5,207 nucleotides of DNA from Bacteroidales bacterium. GTDB lineage: Bacteria > Bacteroidota > Bacteroidia > Bacteroidales > DTU049. Within the stretch, counting starts at the first letter, position 1. Every line of letters starts with the position of its first letter. Position numbers and translations under genes: made by a program. Under the pieces are notes generated by a model. It worked only from the letters and a program-made list of their open reading frames with translations. It was not told where the DNA came from and made no database searches. Where the stretch lies: contig JAGPGB010000093.1 of NCBI GenBank assembly GCA_018056215.1, positions 1 to 5,207 of the forward strand. The letters run 5' to 3'. Below, in pieces: positions 1 to 5,207 of the stretch.

Positions 1-744
1 AAGCATTATTTTGATGAAATACATTTTCTAGATATAGTAGATTGTAATGCAGGTGATCATGGTAAATATTTTGCAACAAATTTTAATCCAGAAATAAATA
101 TTAGAGAAATTACAGCCAAAGGTAAATATTATGAAAATGGTAAATGGATAGAGACAGAACCACTCACAATACATAGACCTATAGAATATCCTGAAATTGG
201 CGAAAAAGAAAGCTATTTATTACACCATGAAGAATTAGAATCTTTAGTAAAAAATTTCCCTAGCATTAAAAGAGCTAGATTTTGGATGACATTTTCGCAA
301 CGTTATCTGACAGCACTCGAAGTATTACAAGAAGTGGGTATGACCTCTATTGAACCAATTAATTATGAAGGCAAAGAGATTGTCCCTCTACAATTTTTAA
401 AAGCCCTTTTGCCAGATCCTAGTAGTTTAGGACAAAATTATAAAGGTAAAGCATGCATAGGAGTTCAATTAAAAGGATTACACCAAAATAAAGAACGAAC
501 ATATTTCATTTGGAGCATCTTTGATCATGAAAAAGCATATAAAGAAACAGGAACTCAAGCAGTTGCTTATTCTACAGGTATACCAGCTATGGTAGGAGCT
601 ATAATGTATTTAAAAGGATTATGGAAAAAACCAGGTGTTTACAATGTAGAAGAATTCGACCCAGACCCATTTTTAGAAACTATGCCAAAATTTGGAATCG
701 ATTGGCATGAAGCTATAGACATAGTATTACCTATTGATAAATAA
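1..744 (+). CDS. Carboxynorspermidine/carboxyspermidine dehydrogenase (saccharopine dehydrogenase family), 3' part
   Basis: The reading frame is open from base 1 to the TAA at 742-744, giving 247 residues without a start, so the 5' end lies outside the window. The ATG at 286 is internal: the 95 codons before it encode family sequence. Landmarks in fragment numbering are DCNAGDHG (14-21), NFNPEINIRE (27-36), GTQAVAYSTGIPA (184-196) and EEFDPDPF (217-224), all typical of the catalytic and C-terminal part of this family. Members are usually about 400 residues, so roughly 150 N-terminal residues with the NAD(P)-binding Rossmann fold are missing. From family knowledge, the cytosolic enzyme condenses aspartate semialdehyde with putrescine or diaminopropane and reduces the imine with NADPH to carboxyspermidine or carboxynorspermidine. 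The next gene, nspC, decarboxylates that product, which favours this role over lysine-pathway saccharopine dehydrogenase. Which diamine is used cannot be told from sequence. Confidence 0.93.
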   Translation, partial: KHYFDEIHFLDIVDCNAGDHGKYFATNFNPEINIREITAKGKYYENGKWIETEPLTIHRPIEYPEIGEKESYLLHHEELESLVKNFPSIKRARFWMTFSQRYLTALEVLQEVGMTSIEPINYEGKEIVPLQFLKALLPDPSSLGQNYKGKACIGVQLKGLHQNKERTYFIWSIFDHEKAYKETGTQAVAYSTGIPAMVGAIMYLKGLWKKPGVYNVEEFDPDPFLETMPKFGIDWHEAIDIVLPIDK

Positions 745-787
745 AAATGTTATTAATATATTTATTAAAATTTATAAAAATAGCTAA

Positions 788-1927
788 ATGAAAAGGCAAT
801 ATTATGATAATATACCTTCTCCATGCTTTGTACAAGAAGAGAATAAACTAATTAATAATTTAGAAATTCTAAAATATGTGAGAGAAAATGCACCAGTGCA
901 AATACTGGTGGCCTTGAAAGGATATGCTTTTTGGCACTCTTTTCCATTAATAAAGAAATATTTAGATGGAGCATCAGCTAGTTCGCTTTTCGAAGTCAAA
1001 CTTATTTACGAAGAAATGGGAGTAAAAGCTCATACATATTGCCCTGCATATTTAAAAGATGATTTTGAAGAAATAGCTAATTTATCTAAACATTTAACAT
1101 TCAATTCATTATCACAATGGGACCTATTTAAAAATACTATTAAAGCATCTATATCGTGTGGATTAAGAATTAATCCTGAATATAGTGAGATAGATATACC
1201 AATTTATAATCCTGCAATTAACGGTAGTAGATTAGGAATGGTTAAATCTATGATACCAGATAAATTACCAGATGGCATTGAAGGATTACTATTTCATGTG
1301 ATGTGCGAGCAAGATTCTTATGTATTGGAGAGAGTTCTACAAAAAGTAAAAGAAAAGTTTCATAAACAATTGATGCAAGTAAACTGGTTAAATATGGGAG
1401 GTGGTCATTGGATAACTGATAAAAATTATGATGTAAATCATCTTATTAATTTATTAAATCAATTTCATCAAGATTATCCTCATTTACAATTGATAATGGA
1501 GCCTGGTGAAGCGATAGGATTAGGAACAGGATTTTTACTTGCTACTGTTCAAGATATAGTAGAGAATAATGGGATAAAGACAGCTATTCTAGATGTTTCA
1601 TTTTCGGCACATATGCCAGACACATTGGAGATGCCATACAAACCTATTGTGAGAGATGCTAACATTGACGCTACTAATAGTCCATATAAGTATAGATTAG
1701 GAGGTATATCATGTTTAGCAGGAGATTATATGAGTGAATATGGCTTCGAATCACCATTACAATTAGGAGATCAAATAATTTTCGAAGATATGATCCATTA
1801 TACTATGGTAAAAACAACGTTATTTAATGGTGTAAAACATCCATATATAGGTGTAATAAATCAATCTGGTGATTTCGAATTACTCAGAGCTATTCCATAT
1901 GAATATTATAAATATAGATTATCATGA
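788..1927 (+). CDS. nspC: Carboxynorspermidine/carboxyspermidine decarboxylase
   Basis: This is a 379-residue fold-type III PLP decarboxylase (alanine-racemase/ODC barrel), full length for NspC. Visible landmarks are the PLP lysine K44 in ALKGYA, GASASSLFE (61-69), the glycine loop GGGHW (204-208) that contacts PLP phosphate, EPGEA (238-242), the GGISCLAGD block with likely catalytic C309 and D313, and Y338 in the C-terminal sheet. The enzyme decarboxylates carboxynorspermidine or carboxyspermidine to norspermidine or spermidine, the last step of the S-adenosylmethionine-independent polyamine route. It lies 43 bp after the dehydrogenase of the same pathway with no terminator or promoter visible between them, so an operon is inferred. 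The ATG at 788 is chosen because homology begins at once (YYDNIPSPCFV). No Shine-Dalgarno sequence is seen, as expected in Bacteroidota. A 7-bp hairpin lies in codons 35-41. Confidence 0.96.
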   Translation: MKRQYYDNIPSPCFVQEENKLINNLEILKYVRENAPVQILVALKGYAFWHSFPLIKKYLDGASASSLFEVKLIYEEMGVKAHTYCPAYLKDDFEEIANLSKHLTFNSLSQWDLFKNTIKASISCGLRINPEYSEIDIPIYNPAINGSRLGMVKSMIPDKLPDGIEGLLFHVMCEQDSYVLERVLQKVKEKFHKQLMQVNWLNMGGGHWITDKNYDVNHLINLLNQFHQDYPHLQLIMEPGEAIGLGTGFLLATVQDIVENNGIKTAILDVSFSAHMPDTLEMPYKPIVRDANIDATNSPYKYRLGGISCLAGDYMSEYGFESPLQLGDQIIFEDMIHYTMVKTTLFNGVKHPYIGVINQSGDFELLRAIPYEYYKYRLS

Positions 1928-1940
1928 AAAATTTTTTCAT
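1924..1940 (+). terminator. Possible weak terminator overlapping the nspC stop codon
   Basis: The arms ATGAAAA (1924-1930) and TTTTCAT (1934-1940) form a 7-bp stem with a 3-nt loop, followed by a T-rich run (ATTTCTTTTCTTTT). The stem has only one G-C pair and includes the nspC stop codon, so stability is low. Its position between nspC and the fbaA promoter is right for a terminator, but such palindromes arise easily in AT-rich DNA. Confidence 0.25.
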
Positions 1941-2000
1941 ATTTCTTTTCTTTTAAGCTACATTAATTAAAATATTGATTTATATTTTATAAAACTATTT

Positions 2001-2032
2001 CTTGCAAATCACATTAATTTTTATTAATTTTG
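2001..2032 (+). promoter_or_regulatory. Bacteroidota-type promoter of fbaA
   Basis: The -7 element TAATTTTG (2025-2032) matches the Bacteroidota consensus TAnnTTTG exactly. The -33 element is CTTG (2001-2004), one base from TTTG. The spacing between them is 20 bp, within the usual 19-21. Transcription would begin near 2037-2040, leaving a leader of about 20 nt before the fbaA ATG at 2057. It lies in the only sizeable gap between nspC and fbaA, so fbaA and ispE probably form a unit separate from the polyamine genes. The match is seen by eye; the start site is inferred. Confidence 0.6.
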
Positions 2033-2056
2033 TAAAAATCTAAAAAATTTAATATT

Positions 2057-3136
2057 ATGAGTATAAAAGAAAGATTAAAACCTGGTATAGTATGGGGTAA
2101 AGATTTAGAAGCCTTATATGCTGATGCTAAAGAGCGTGGATATGCTATTCCTGCAGTCAATGTAGTAGGTACTAATTCTATAAATGCAGTTTTAGAAGCT
2201 GCGAGAGATGCTCATTCACCTGTAATTATTCAATTTTCTAGTGGTGGAGCTCAGTTTATTGCTGGTAAAACATTGCCTAATGATAATTATGAGGCTGCTA
2301 TTATAGGTGCAGTTTCTGGTGCTATGCATATTCATAATGTAGCTGAATATTATGGTGTACCAGTAGTTATACATTCAGATCATGCTCAGAAAAAATTATT
2401 ACCGTGGGTAGATGGCATGTTAAAAGCTGGTGAGAAATTTTTCGCTGAACATGGCAAACCATTATTTTCTTCGCATATGCTTGATCTAAGTGAGGAAACA
2501 CTAGAAGAGAATATTAAAATATCTAAAACCTTTCTAGAACGCATGAGTAAAATAGGTATGTTCCTAGAAATAGAGCTGGGAGTAACGGGTGGCGAAGAAG
2601 ATGGTATATATCATTCTGCTATTGACAATCCTAAGCTTTATACTCAACCAGAACATGTAGCTTATGCTTATGAAGAATTGAAAAAAATTAGTTCTAATTT
2701 CACTATTGCAGCTGCTTTTGGGAATGTTCATGGCGTTTATAAACCTGGTTCAGTTGTTCTTAAACCAATTATTTTGAAAAATTCTCAAGATTATATTCAC
2801 AATAAATTTTCTACTTCTGATAGTAAACCAGTAAATTTTGTTTTTCATGGTGGCAGTGGTTCTGCTTTAGAAGAAATTCGCGAAGCTGTCAGCTATGGTG
2901 TAGTAAAAATGAATATCGATACTGATACTCAATGGGCATTCTGGGATGGCGTTCATAAATATTATTTAAAATATAAAGATTATCTGCAAGGGCAAATAGG
3001 CAATCCCGAAGGCCCTGATAAACCTAATAAAAAATATTATGATCCTAGAGCTTGGCTGAGAGAGGGCGAAAAATCTATGAAAGATCGTGTCATCAGAGCT
3101 TTTGATGATCTTCTATCTCTACATGTTTTAGATTAA
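2057..3136 (+). CDS. fbaA: Class II (class IIA) fructose-bisphosphate aldolase
   Basis: This 359-residue protein has the length and nearly the whole motif set of E. coli FbaA. It reversibly cleaves fructose 1,6-bisphosphate to glyceraldehyde 3-phosphate and dihydroxyacetone phosphate in glycolysis and gluconeogenesis, in the cytosol, using divalent zinc. Visible residues: PAVNVVGTNS near the N-terminus; HSDHAQKKLLPW (106-117) with catalytic D108 and zinc ligand H109; EIELGVTGGEEDG (171-183) with metal-site E173 and the catalytic glutamate loop 180-181; zinc ligands H225 (GNVHGVYKP) and H264 (FHGGSGS), the latter opening the phosphate-binding glycine loop; and NIDTDTQWA (286-294), the substrate and cation site. 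No key residue is missing. It has its own promoter and ends in tandem stops (TAATAA), 11 nt before ispE. A terminator-like hairpin begins 30 nt after its stop, inside ispE. Confidence 0.98.
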   Translation: MSIKERLKPGIVWGKDLEALYADAKERGYAIPAVNVVGTNSINAVLEAARDAHSPVIIQFSSGGAQFIAGKTLPNDNYEAAIIGAVSGAMHIHNVAEYYGVPVVIHSDHAQKKLLPWVDGMLKAGEKFFAEHGKPLFSSHMLDLSEETLEENIKISKTFLERMSKIGMFLEIELGVTGGEEDGIYHSAIDNPKLYTQPEHVAYAYEELKKISSNFTIAAAFGNVHGVYKPGSVVLKPIILKNSQDYIHNKFSTSDSKPVNFVFHGGSGSALEEIREAVSYGVVKMNIDTDTQWAFWDGVHKYYLKYKDYLQGQIGNPEGPDKPNKKYYDPRAWLREGEKSMKDRVIRAFDDLLSLHVLD

Positions 3137-3147
3137 TAATTATTTTA

Positions 3148-3996
3148 ATGACTAATACTATTATTGAAAAAGCCCCAGCAAAAATTAATCTGGGGCTTTT
3201 TATTTTAAATAAACGTTCAGATGGGTATCATAATATTTATTCTGTATTTTATCCATTAATAAATTTTTACGATACTATAGAGATTTCTTTATCATCTCCA
3301 TCATTATATGTACCAAATCATCCAGAATTGGAGAATGAATCTAATTTAGTTTGGAAAGCATATAATTTATTAAAACAAGATTTTGATCTACCATCGATTT
3401 CTATTATTTTGAATAAAAATATTCCATATCAGGCTGGTCTCGGTGGAGGTTCTAGTGATGCTATAGCCACTATTAAGGCTATTAATAAACTTTTTGATTT
3501 AGAATTAACTAAAGAGAAATTATTGAACTATGCTAATAGTTTAGGAAGTGATTGTGCATTTTTTATTGATTGTAAACCATCAATAGTTAAAGGACGTGGT
3601 GATATTATTAATTTTATAGATCTATCATTACAAGATTATTTAATCGTAGTATTTTTACCAATTTTCAAAGGTAAACTTATTCATGTATCTACTGCAGAAG
3701 CATATAATTTGATAAACACTAATCAGGATAGAGAGGATATGGAGTCTATAATAAATAATCATCCAATTGATGAATGGGCGAATTATCTAAAAAATGATTT
3801 TTTAGACATTTTTATACAAAAATACCCATTTGTAAATGAATTTATAAATACTTTATATGATAATGGTGCTTTGTATGTAAATATGAGTGGTAGTGGGTCG
3901 GCTATATTTGCTATATATGATAAAAAAAGTGAGAGACCCATTGGGTCTCCCACTATATCTAAATTTAGTAAAATTATCTATCAAGGAGATTTATAA
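3148..3996 (+). CDS. ispE: 4-diphosphocytidyl-2-C-methyl-D-erythritol (CDP-ME) kinase
   Basis: This 282-residue GHMP-family kinase phosphorylates the 2-hydroxyl of CDP-ME with ATP, a middle step of the MEP pathway to IPP and DMAPP. The N-terminal motif APAKINLGL (9-17) carries K12; the ATP loop GLGGGSSDA is at 97-105; catalytic D135 is in LGSDCAFF; and the third GHMP motif MSGSGSAIF is at 246-254. The ATG at 3148, 11 nt after fbaA, is the natural start because the first motif follows within eight codons. The gene is probably read from the fbaA promoter. Both ends of its coding sequence contain strong hairpins: codons 7-18 form a + strand terminator-like stem, and codons 261-269 (SERPIGSPT) coincide with a - strand terminator for ilvE. 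Residues 261-270 look like extra sequence between the last GHMP strand and the C-terminal KIIYQGDL, compared with family members recalled from memory. The stop is 19 nt from the ilvE stop. Confidence 0.96.
   Translation: MTNTIIEKAPAKINLGLFILNKRSDGYHNIYSVFYPLINFYDTIEISLSSPSLYVPNHPELENESNLVWKAYNLLKQDFDLPSISIILNKNIPYQAGLGGGSSDAIATIKAINKLFDLELTKEKLLNYANSLGSDCAFFIDCKPSIVKGRGDIINFIDLSLQDYLIVVFLPIFKGKLIHVSTAEAYNLINTNQDREDMESIINNHPIDEWANYLKNDFLDIFIQKYPFVNEFINTLYDNGALYVNMSGSGSAIFAIYDKKSERPIGSPTISKFSKIIYQGDL
3167..3206 (+). terminator. Intrinsic terminator-like hairpin inside the 5' end of ispE (downstream of fbaA)
   Basis: A perfect 12-bp inverted repeat pairs 3167-3178 (AAAAAGCCCCAG) with 3190-3201 (CTGGGGCTTTTT) around an 11-nt loop. 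The seven-bp core GCCCCAG/CTGGGGC has six G-C pairs, and TTTTTATTTT (3197-3206) follows. This is the textbook shape of a rho-independent terminator, 30 nt after the fbaA stop, but it lies in codons 7-18 of ispE, starting 19 nt after that start codon. The reverse strand also shows a shorter T-run after the stem. The arms encode the conserved A-P and L-G-L of the first IspE motif, so part of the symmetry could follow from the protein. However, the CTG at codon 15 is the only CTG leucine codon in ispE. Likely role, inferred: partial termination after fbaA, relieved when ispE is translated. Confidence 0.55.
3921..3954 (-). terminator. Intrinsic terminator of ilvE, embedded in the 3' coding end of ispE
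   Basis: The arms 3928-3939 and 3943-3954 form a 12-position stem with a 3-nt loop; the core is GAGACCC/GGGTCTC. Read on the - strand, all 12 positions pair, with one G-U at 3950/3932, and the stem is followed directly by a run of six T (3927-3922). Read on the + strand, that position is an A-C mismatch and no T-run follows. The signal therefore points in the direction of ilvE, whose stop codon lies 61 nt upstream of the stem. It exactly overlaps ispE codons 261-269, where both CCC proline codons of that gene occur; its other eleven prolines all use CCA. Confidence 0.8.
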
Positions 3997-4015
3997 TTTC
4001 ACACAAATCATTCTT

Positions 4016-5044
4016 TTAATCATTAATTATAGTAATCCAATTATGTGGATCTGCTATATCTCCAAATTGAATACCCGTAAGGGTTTCGTATAATTTAGTA
4101 GTAATAGGACCAGGTTTGCCATCTGGACAGAAATGATATGTTTCGCCAGATGCCATATCTATGATTTCTCCGATAGGTGTAATAACTGCTGCAGTACCAC
4201 AAGCGCCTACTTCTTCGAATGTAGGTAATTCTGTTAATGGAATAGGTCTAGTCTCTACTTTCATTCCCATATCTTTAGCTAATTGCTGTAAACTTTTATT
4301 AGTAACTGATCGCAGAATACTTGTGCTCTCTGGTGTAACATATGTATTATTTTTTATACCAAAGAAATTAGCAGCACCGATTTCATCAATATATTTTTTC
4401 TCTTTAGGATCTAAATACATTGGAGAACCAGCACCAAATTTAGCAGCTCGCAGTGTACCACGTAAACTAGCAGCGTAATTGCCACCACATTTGAATGTAC
4501 CAGTTCCTAGAGGAGCTGCTCTATCTGAATCTCTCTCAATAGCGATTTTAGTAGGTTTAAAACCAGTTTTGAAATATGGTCCCACTGGAGATACGAATAC
4601 TACAAACATATAATCTTTTGAAGGTTTAACACCTACCTCTGGAGTAATACCAATCTCTAATGGTCTAATATATAAAGTCGCTCCAGTACCATAAGGAGGT
4701 ACATATTTTTCATTCCTTAAAACAGCTTCTTTGATTGCTTGGAAAAATAATTCCTCAGGTACTTGTGCCATTACTAATCCTTCTGCACTATACCTGAAAC
4801 GTTTAGCATTCTCATCCCAACGGAATAACCTTATTTTACCATCTTTACCTCTATAAGCTTTTAGTCCTTCAAAAATTTCCTGTCCATAGTGCAAACTTGT
4901 AGCTGCTATATGAATAGGAAAATATTCTGAATCACTGACCTCAATAGGTGTCCATTGCTCATTTTTGTAATAAGCCCTAATGTTATAATCAGTTTTAAAA
5001 TAACCAAATGGTAACTCTGACCATTTAATTTCTGCTGTATCCAT
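4016..5044 (-). CDS. ilvE: Branched-chain amino acid aminotransferase
   Basis: This 342-residue PLP fold-type IV (aminotransferase class IV) enzyme has the usual length of the Bacteroidota BCAT type. It exchanges amino groups between glutamate and the 2-oxo acids of leucine, isoleucine and valine in the cytosol, as the last biosynthetic or first catabolic step. Landmarks are FGYFKTDYN (13-21), LHYGQEIFEGLKAYR (51-65), TGTFKCGGNYAASL (181-194) with PLP lysine K185, EIGAANFFG (221-229) with E221 for the pyridine nitrogen, the phosphate-binding SILRSVT (242-248), and GTAAVITPIG (283-292). The ATG at 5044 fits the family N-terminus, and a TAA six codons upstream in the same frame prevents extension. 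No other ilv or leu gene is in view. It converges on ispE, and its terminator lies within ispE. The upstream region holds repeated TATTGATA 8-mers. Confidence 0.97.
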   Translation of the reverse strand: MDTAEIKWSELPFGYFKTDYNIRAYYKNEQWTPIEVSDSEYFPIHIAATSLHYGQEIFEGLKAYRGKDGKIRLFRWDENAKRFRYSAEGLVMAQVPEELFFQAIKEAVLRNEKYVPPYGTGATLYIRPLEIGITPEVGVKPSKDYMFVVFVSPVGPYFKTGFKPTKIAIERDSDRAAPLGTGTFKCGGNYAASLRGTLRAAKFGAGSPMYLDPKEKKYIDEIGAANFFGIKNNTYVTPESTSILRSVTNKSLQQLAKDMGMKVETRPIPLTELPTFEEVGACGTAAVITPIGEIIDMASGETYHFCPDGKPGPITTKLYETLTGIQFGDIADPHNWITIIND

Positions 5045-5054
5045 ATTTTTTTTG

Positions 5055-5088
5055 CTAATTTATAAATTATTATTGATACCAATGCAAA
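5055..5088 (-). promoter_or_regulatory. Possible ilvE promoter
   Basis: On the - strand, TTTG (complement of 5085-5088) lies 22 bp before TAAATTAG (complement of 5055-5062). The latter differs from TAnnTTTG at one base. The spacing is slightly long, and the leader to the ATG at 5044 would be only a few nucleotides. This is the best candidate found upstream of ilvE, but it is weak in DNA of this composition. Confidence 0.22.
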
Positions 5089-5145
5089 TAATTAATAAAA
5101 AAACATATTGATATAATCTAATATTTTTATTGATATTTATCAATA
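5071..5145. repeat. Repeated TATTGATA 8-mers upstream of ilvE, one pair as an inverted repeat
   Basis: TATTGATA occurs on the + strand at 5071-5078, 5106-5113 and 5128-5135, and inverted (TATCAATA) at 5138-5145. The last two form an 8-bp inverted repeat with a 2-nt centre. All four lie within 75 bp in the ilvE upstream region. They could be operator half-sites or only reflect AT-richness; no regulator family is recognised. The rest of 5045-5207 has no recognised gene. It also contains an 8-bp AT-rich hairpin (5166-5173 with 5180-5187) and a 41-codon - strand frame discussed in the findings. Confidence 0.3.
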
Positions 5146-5207
5146 TTATTCTATTGGCATTAAAATAATGAAATAAGTGTTTCATTAATAAATATTTTTT
5201 TATTTTT

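Noticed and set aside
286..744. The ATG at 286 as a gene start (152-residue protein)
   Set aside because: The same frame is open back to base 1 and the 95 upstream codons encode dehydrogenase-family sequence, so this is an internal methionine.
745..787. A separate promoter for nspC
   Set aside because: The 43-bp gap is AT-only in most places with no TAnnTTTG element, so co-transcription with the dehydrogenase is more likely.
802..999. 65-codon reading frame on the - strand
   Set aside because: It lies wholly within nspC, antisense, with no recognisable protein features or promoter.
2876..2883. TTCGCGAA palindrome in fbaA
   Set aside because: A single 8-bp palindrome inside conserved coding sequence with no further structure.
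4035..4050. ATCCA/TGGAT inverted repeat downstream of ispE
   Set aside because: A five-bp stem with no T-run afterwards, within the ilvE C-terminal codons; expected by chance.
4073..4084. ACCC-GTAA-GGGT hairpin as a + strand terminator for ispE
   Set aside because: Only four base pairs and no proper T-run, and it lies within ilvE coding sequence; a GNRA-like loop alone is not enough.
3887..4093. 68-codon + strand frame spanning the ispE/ilvE junction
   Set aside because: It overlaps the 3' end of ispE in another frame and runs antisense into ilvE; the composition looks like a shadow frame.
4161..4478. 105-codon + strand frame
   Set aside because: It is entirely antisense to well-conserved ilvE sequence and resembles no family I know.

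Overview
The window is an AT-rich (roughly 30% GC by eye) bacterial chromosomal segment with five protein genes, four on the + strand and one convergent on the - strand. It most likely comes from a member of the Bacteroidota. The evidence is the class IIA aldolase and BCAT protein types, the pairing of carboxynorspermidine dehydrogenase with nspC, the absence of Shine-Dalgarno sequences, and a promoter before fbaA that fits the Bacteroidota pattern (TTG, 20 bp, TAnnTTTG). I cannot place it more finely. Nothing looks mobile: there are no transposases, phage genes, CRISPR arrays or RNA genes.

Layout: 1-744 is the 3' part of a carboxynorspermidine/carboxyspermidine dehydrogenase gene. After 43 bp comes nspC (788-1927), so the two final steps of the aspartate-semialdehyde route to spermidine or norspermidine are probably co-transcribed. 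A 129-bp AT-rich gap holds a promoter for fbaA (2057-3136, class II fructose-bisphosphate aldolase). ispE (3148-3996, CDP-ME kinase of the MEP isoprenoid pathway) starts 11 nt after fbaA. ilvE (5044-4016, -, branched-chain aminotransferase) converges on ispE with only 19 nt between the stop codons. The right end (5045-5207) is a very AT-rich upstream region of ilvE with a repeated 8-mer and a short Ile/Leu-rich reading frame of doubtful significance.

The genes are ordinary metabolic genes, but the transcription signals around ispE are not ordinary. Two strong terminator-like hairpins lie inside its coding sequence. One, at codons 7-18, has a perfect 12-bp stem followed by a T-run on the + strand, so it could end or attenuate fbaA transcription unless ispE is being translated. 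The other, at codons 261-269, is a terminator for the - strand: the T-run follows it only in that direction, and its single mismatch becomes a G-U pair only in that direction. It appears to be the ilvE terminator written into the ispE C-terminus. Codon choice supports this: the only two CCC proline codons among 13 prolines, and the only CTG leucine codon in ispE, fall within the two stems. This arrangement is the most interesting thing in the window; I found no new multi-gene system.
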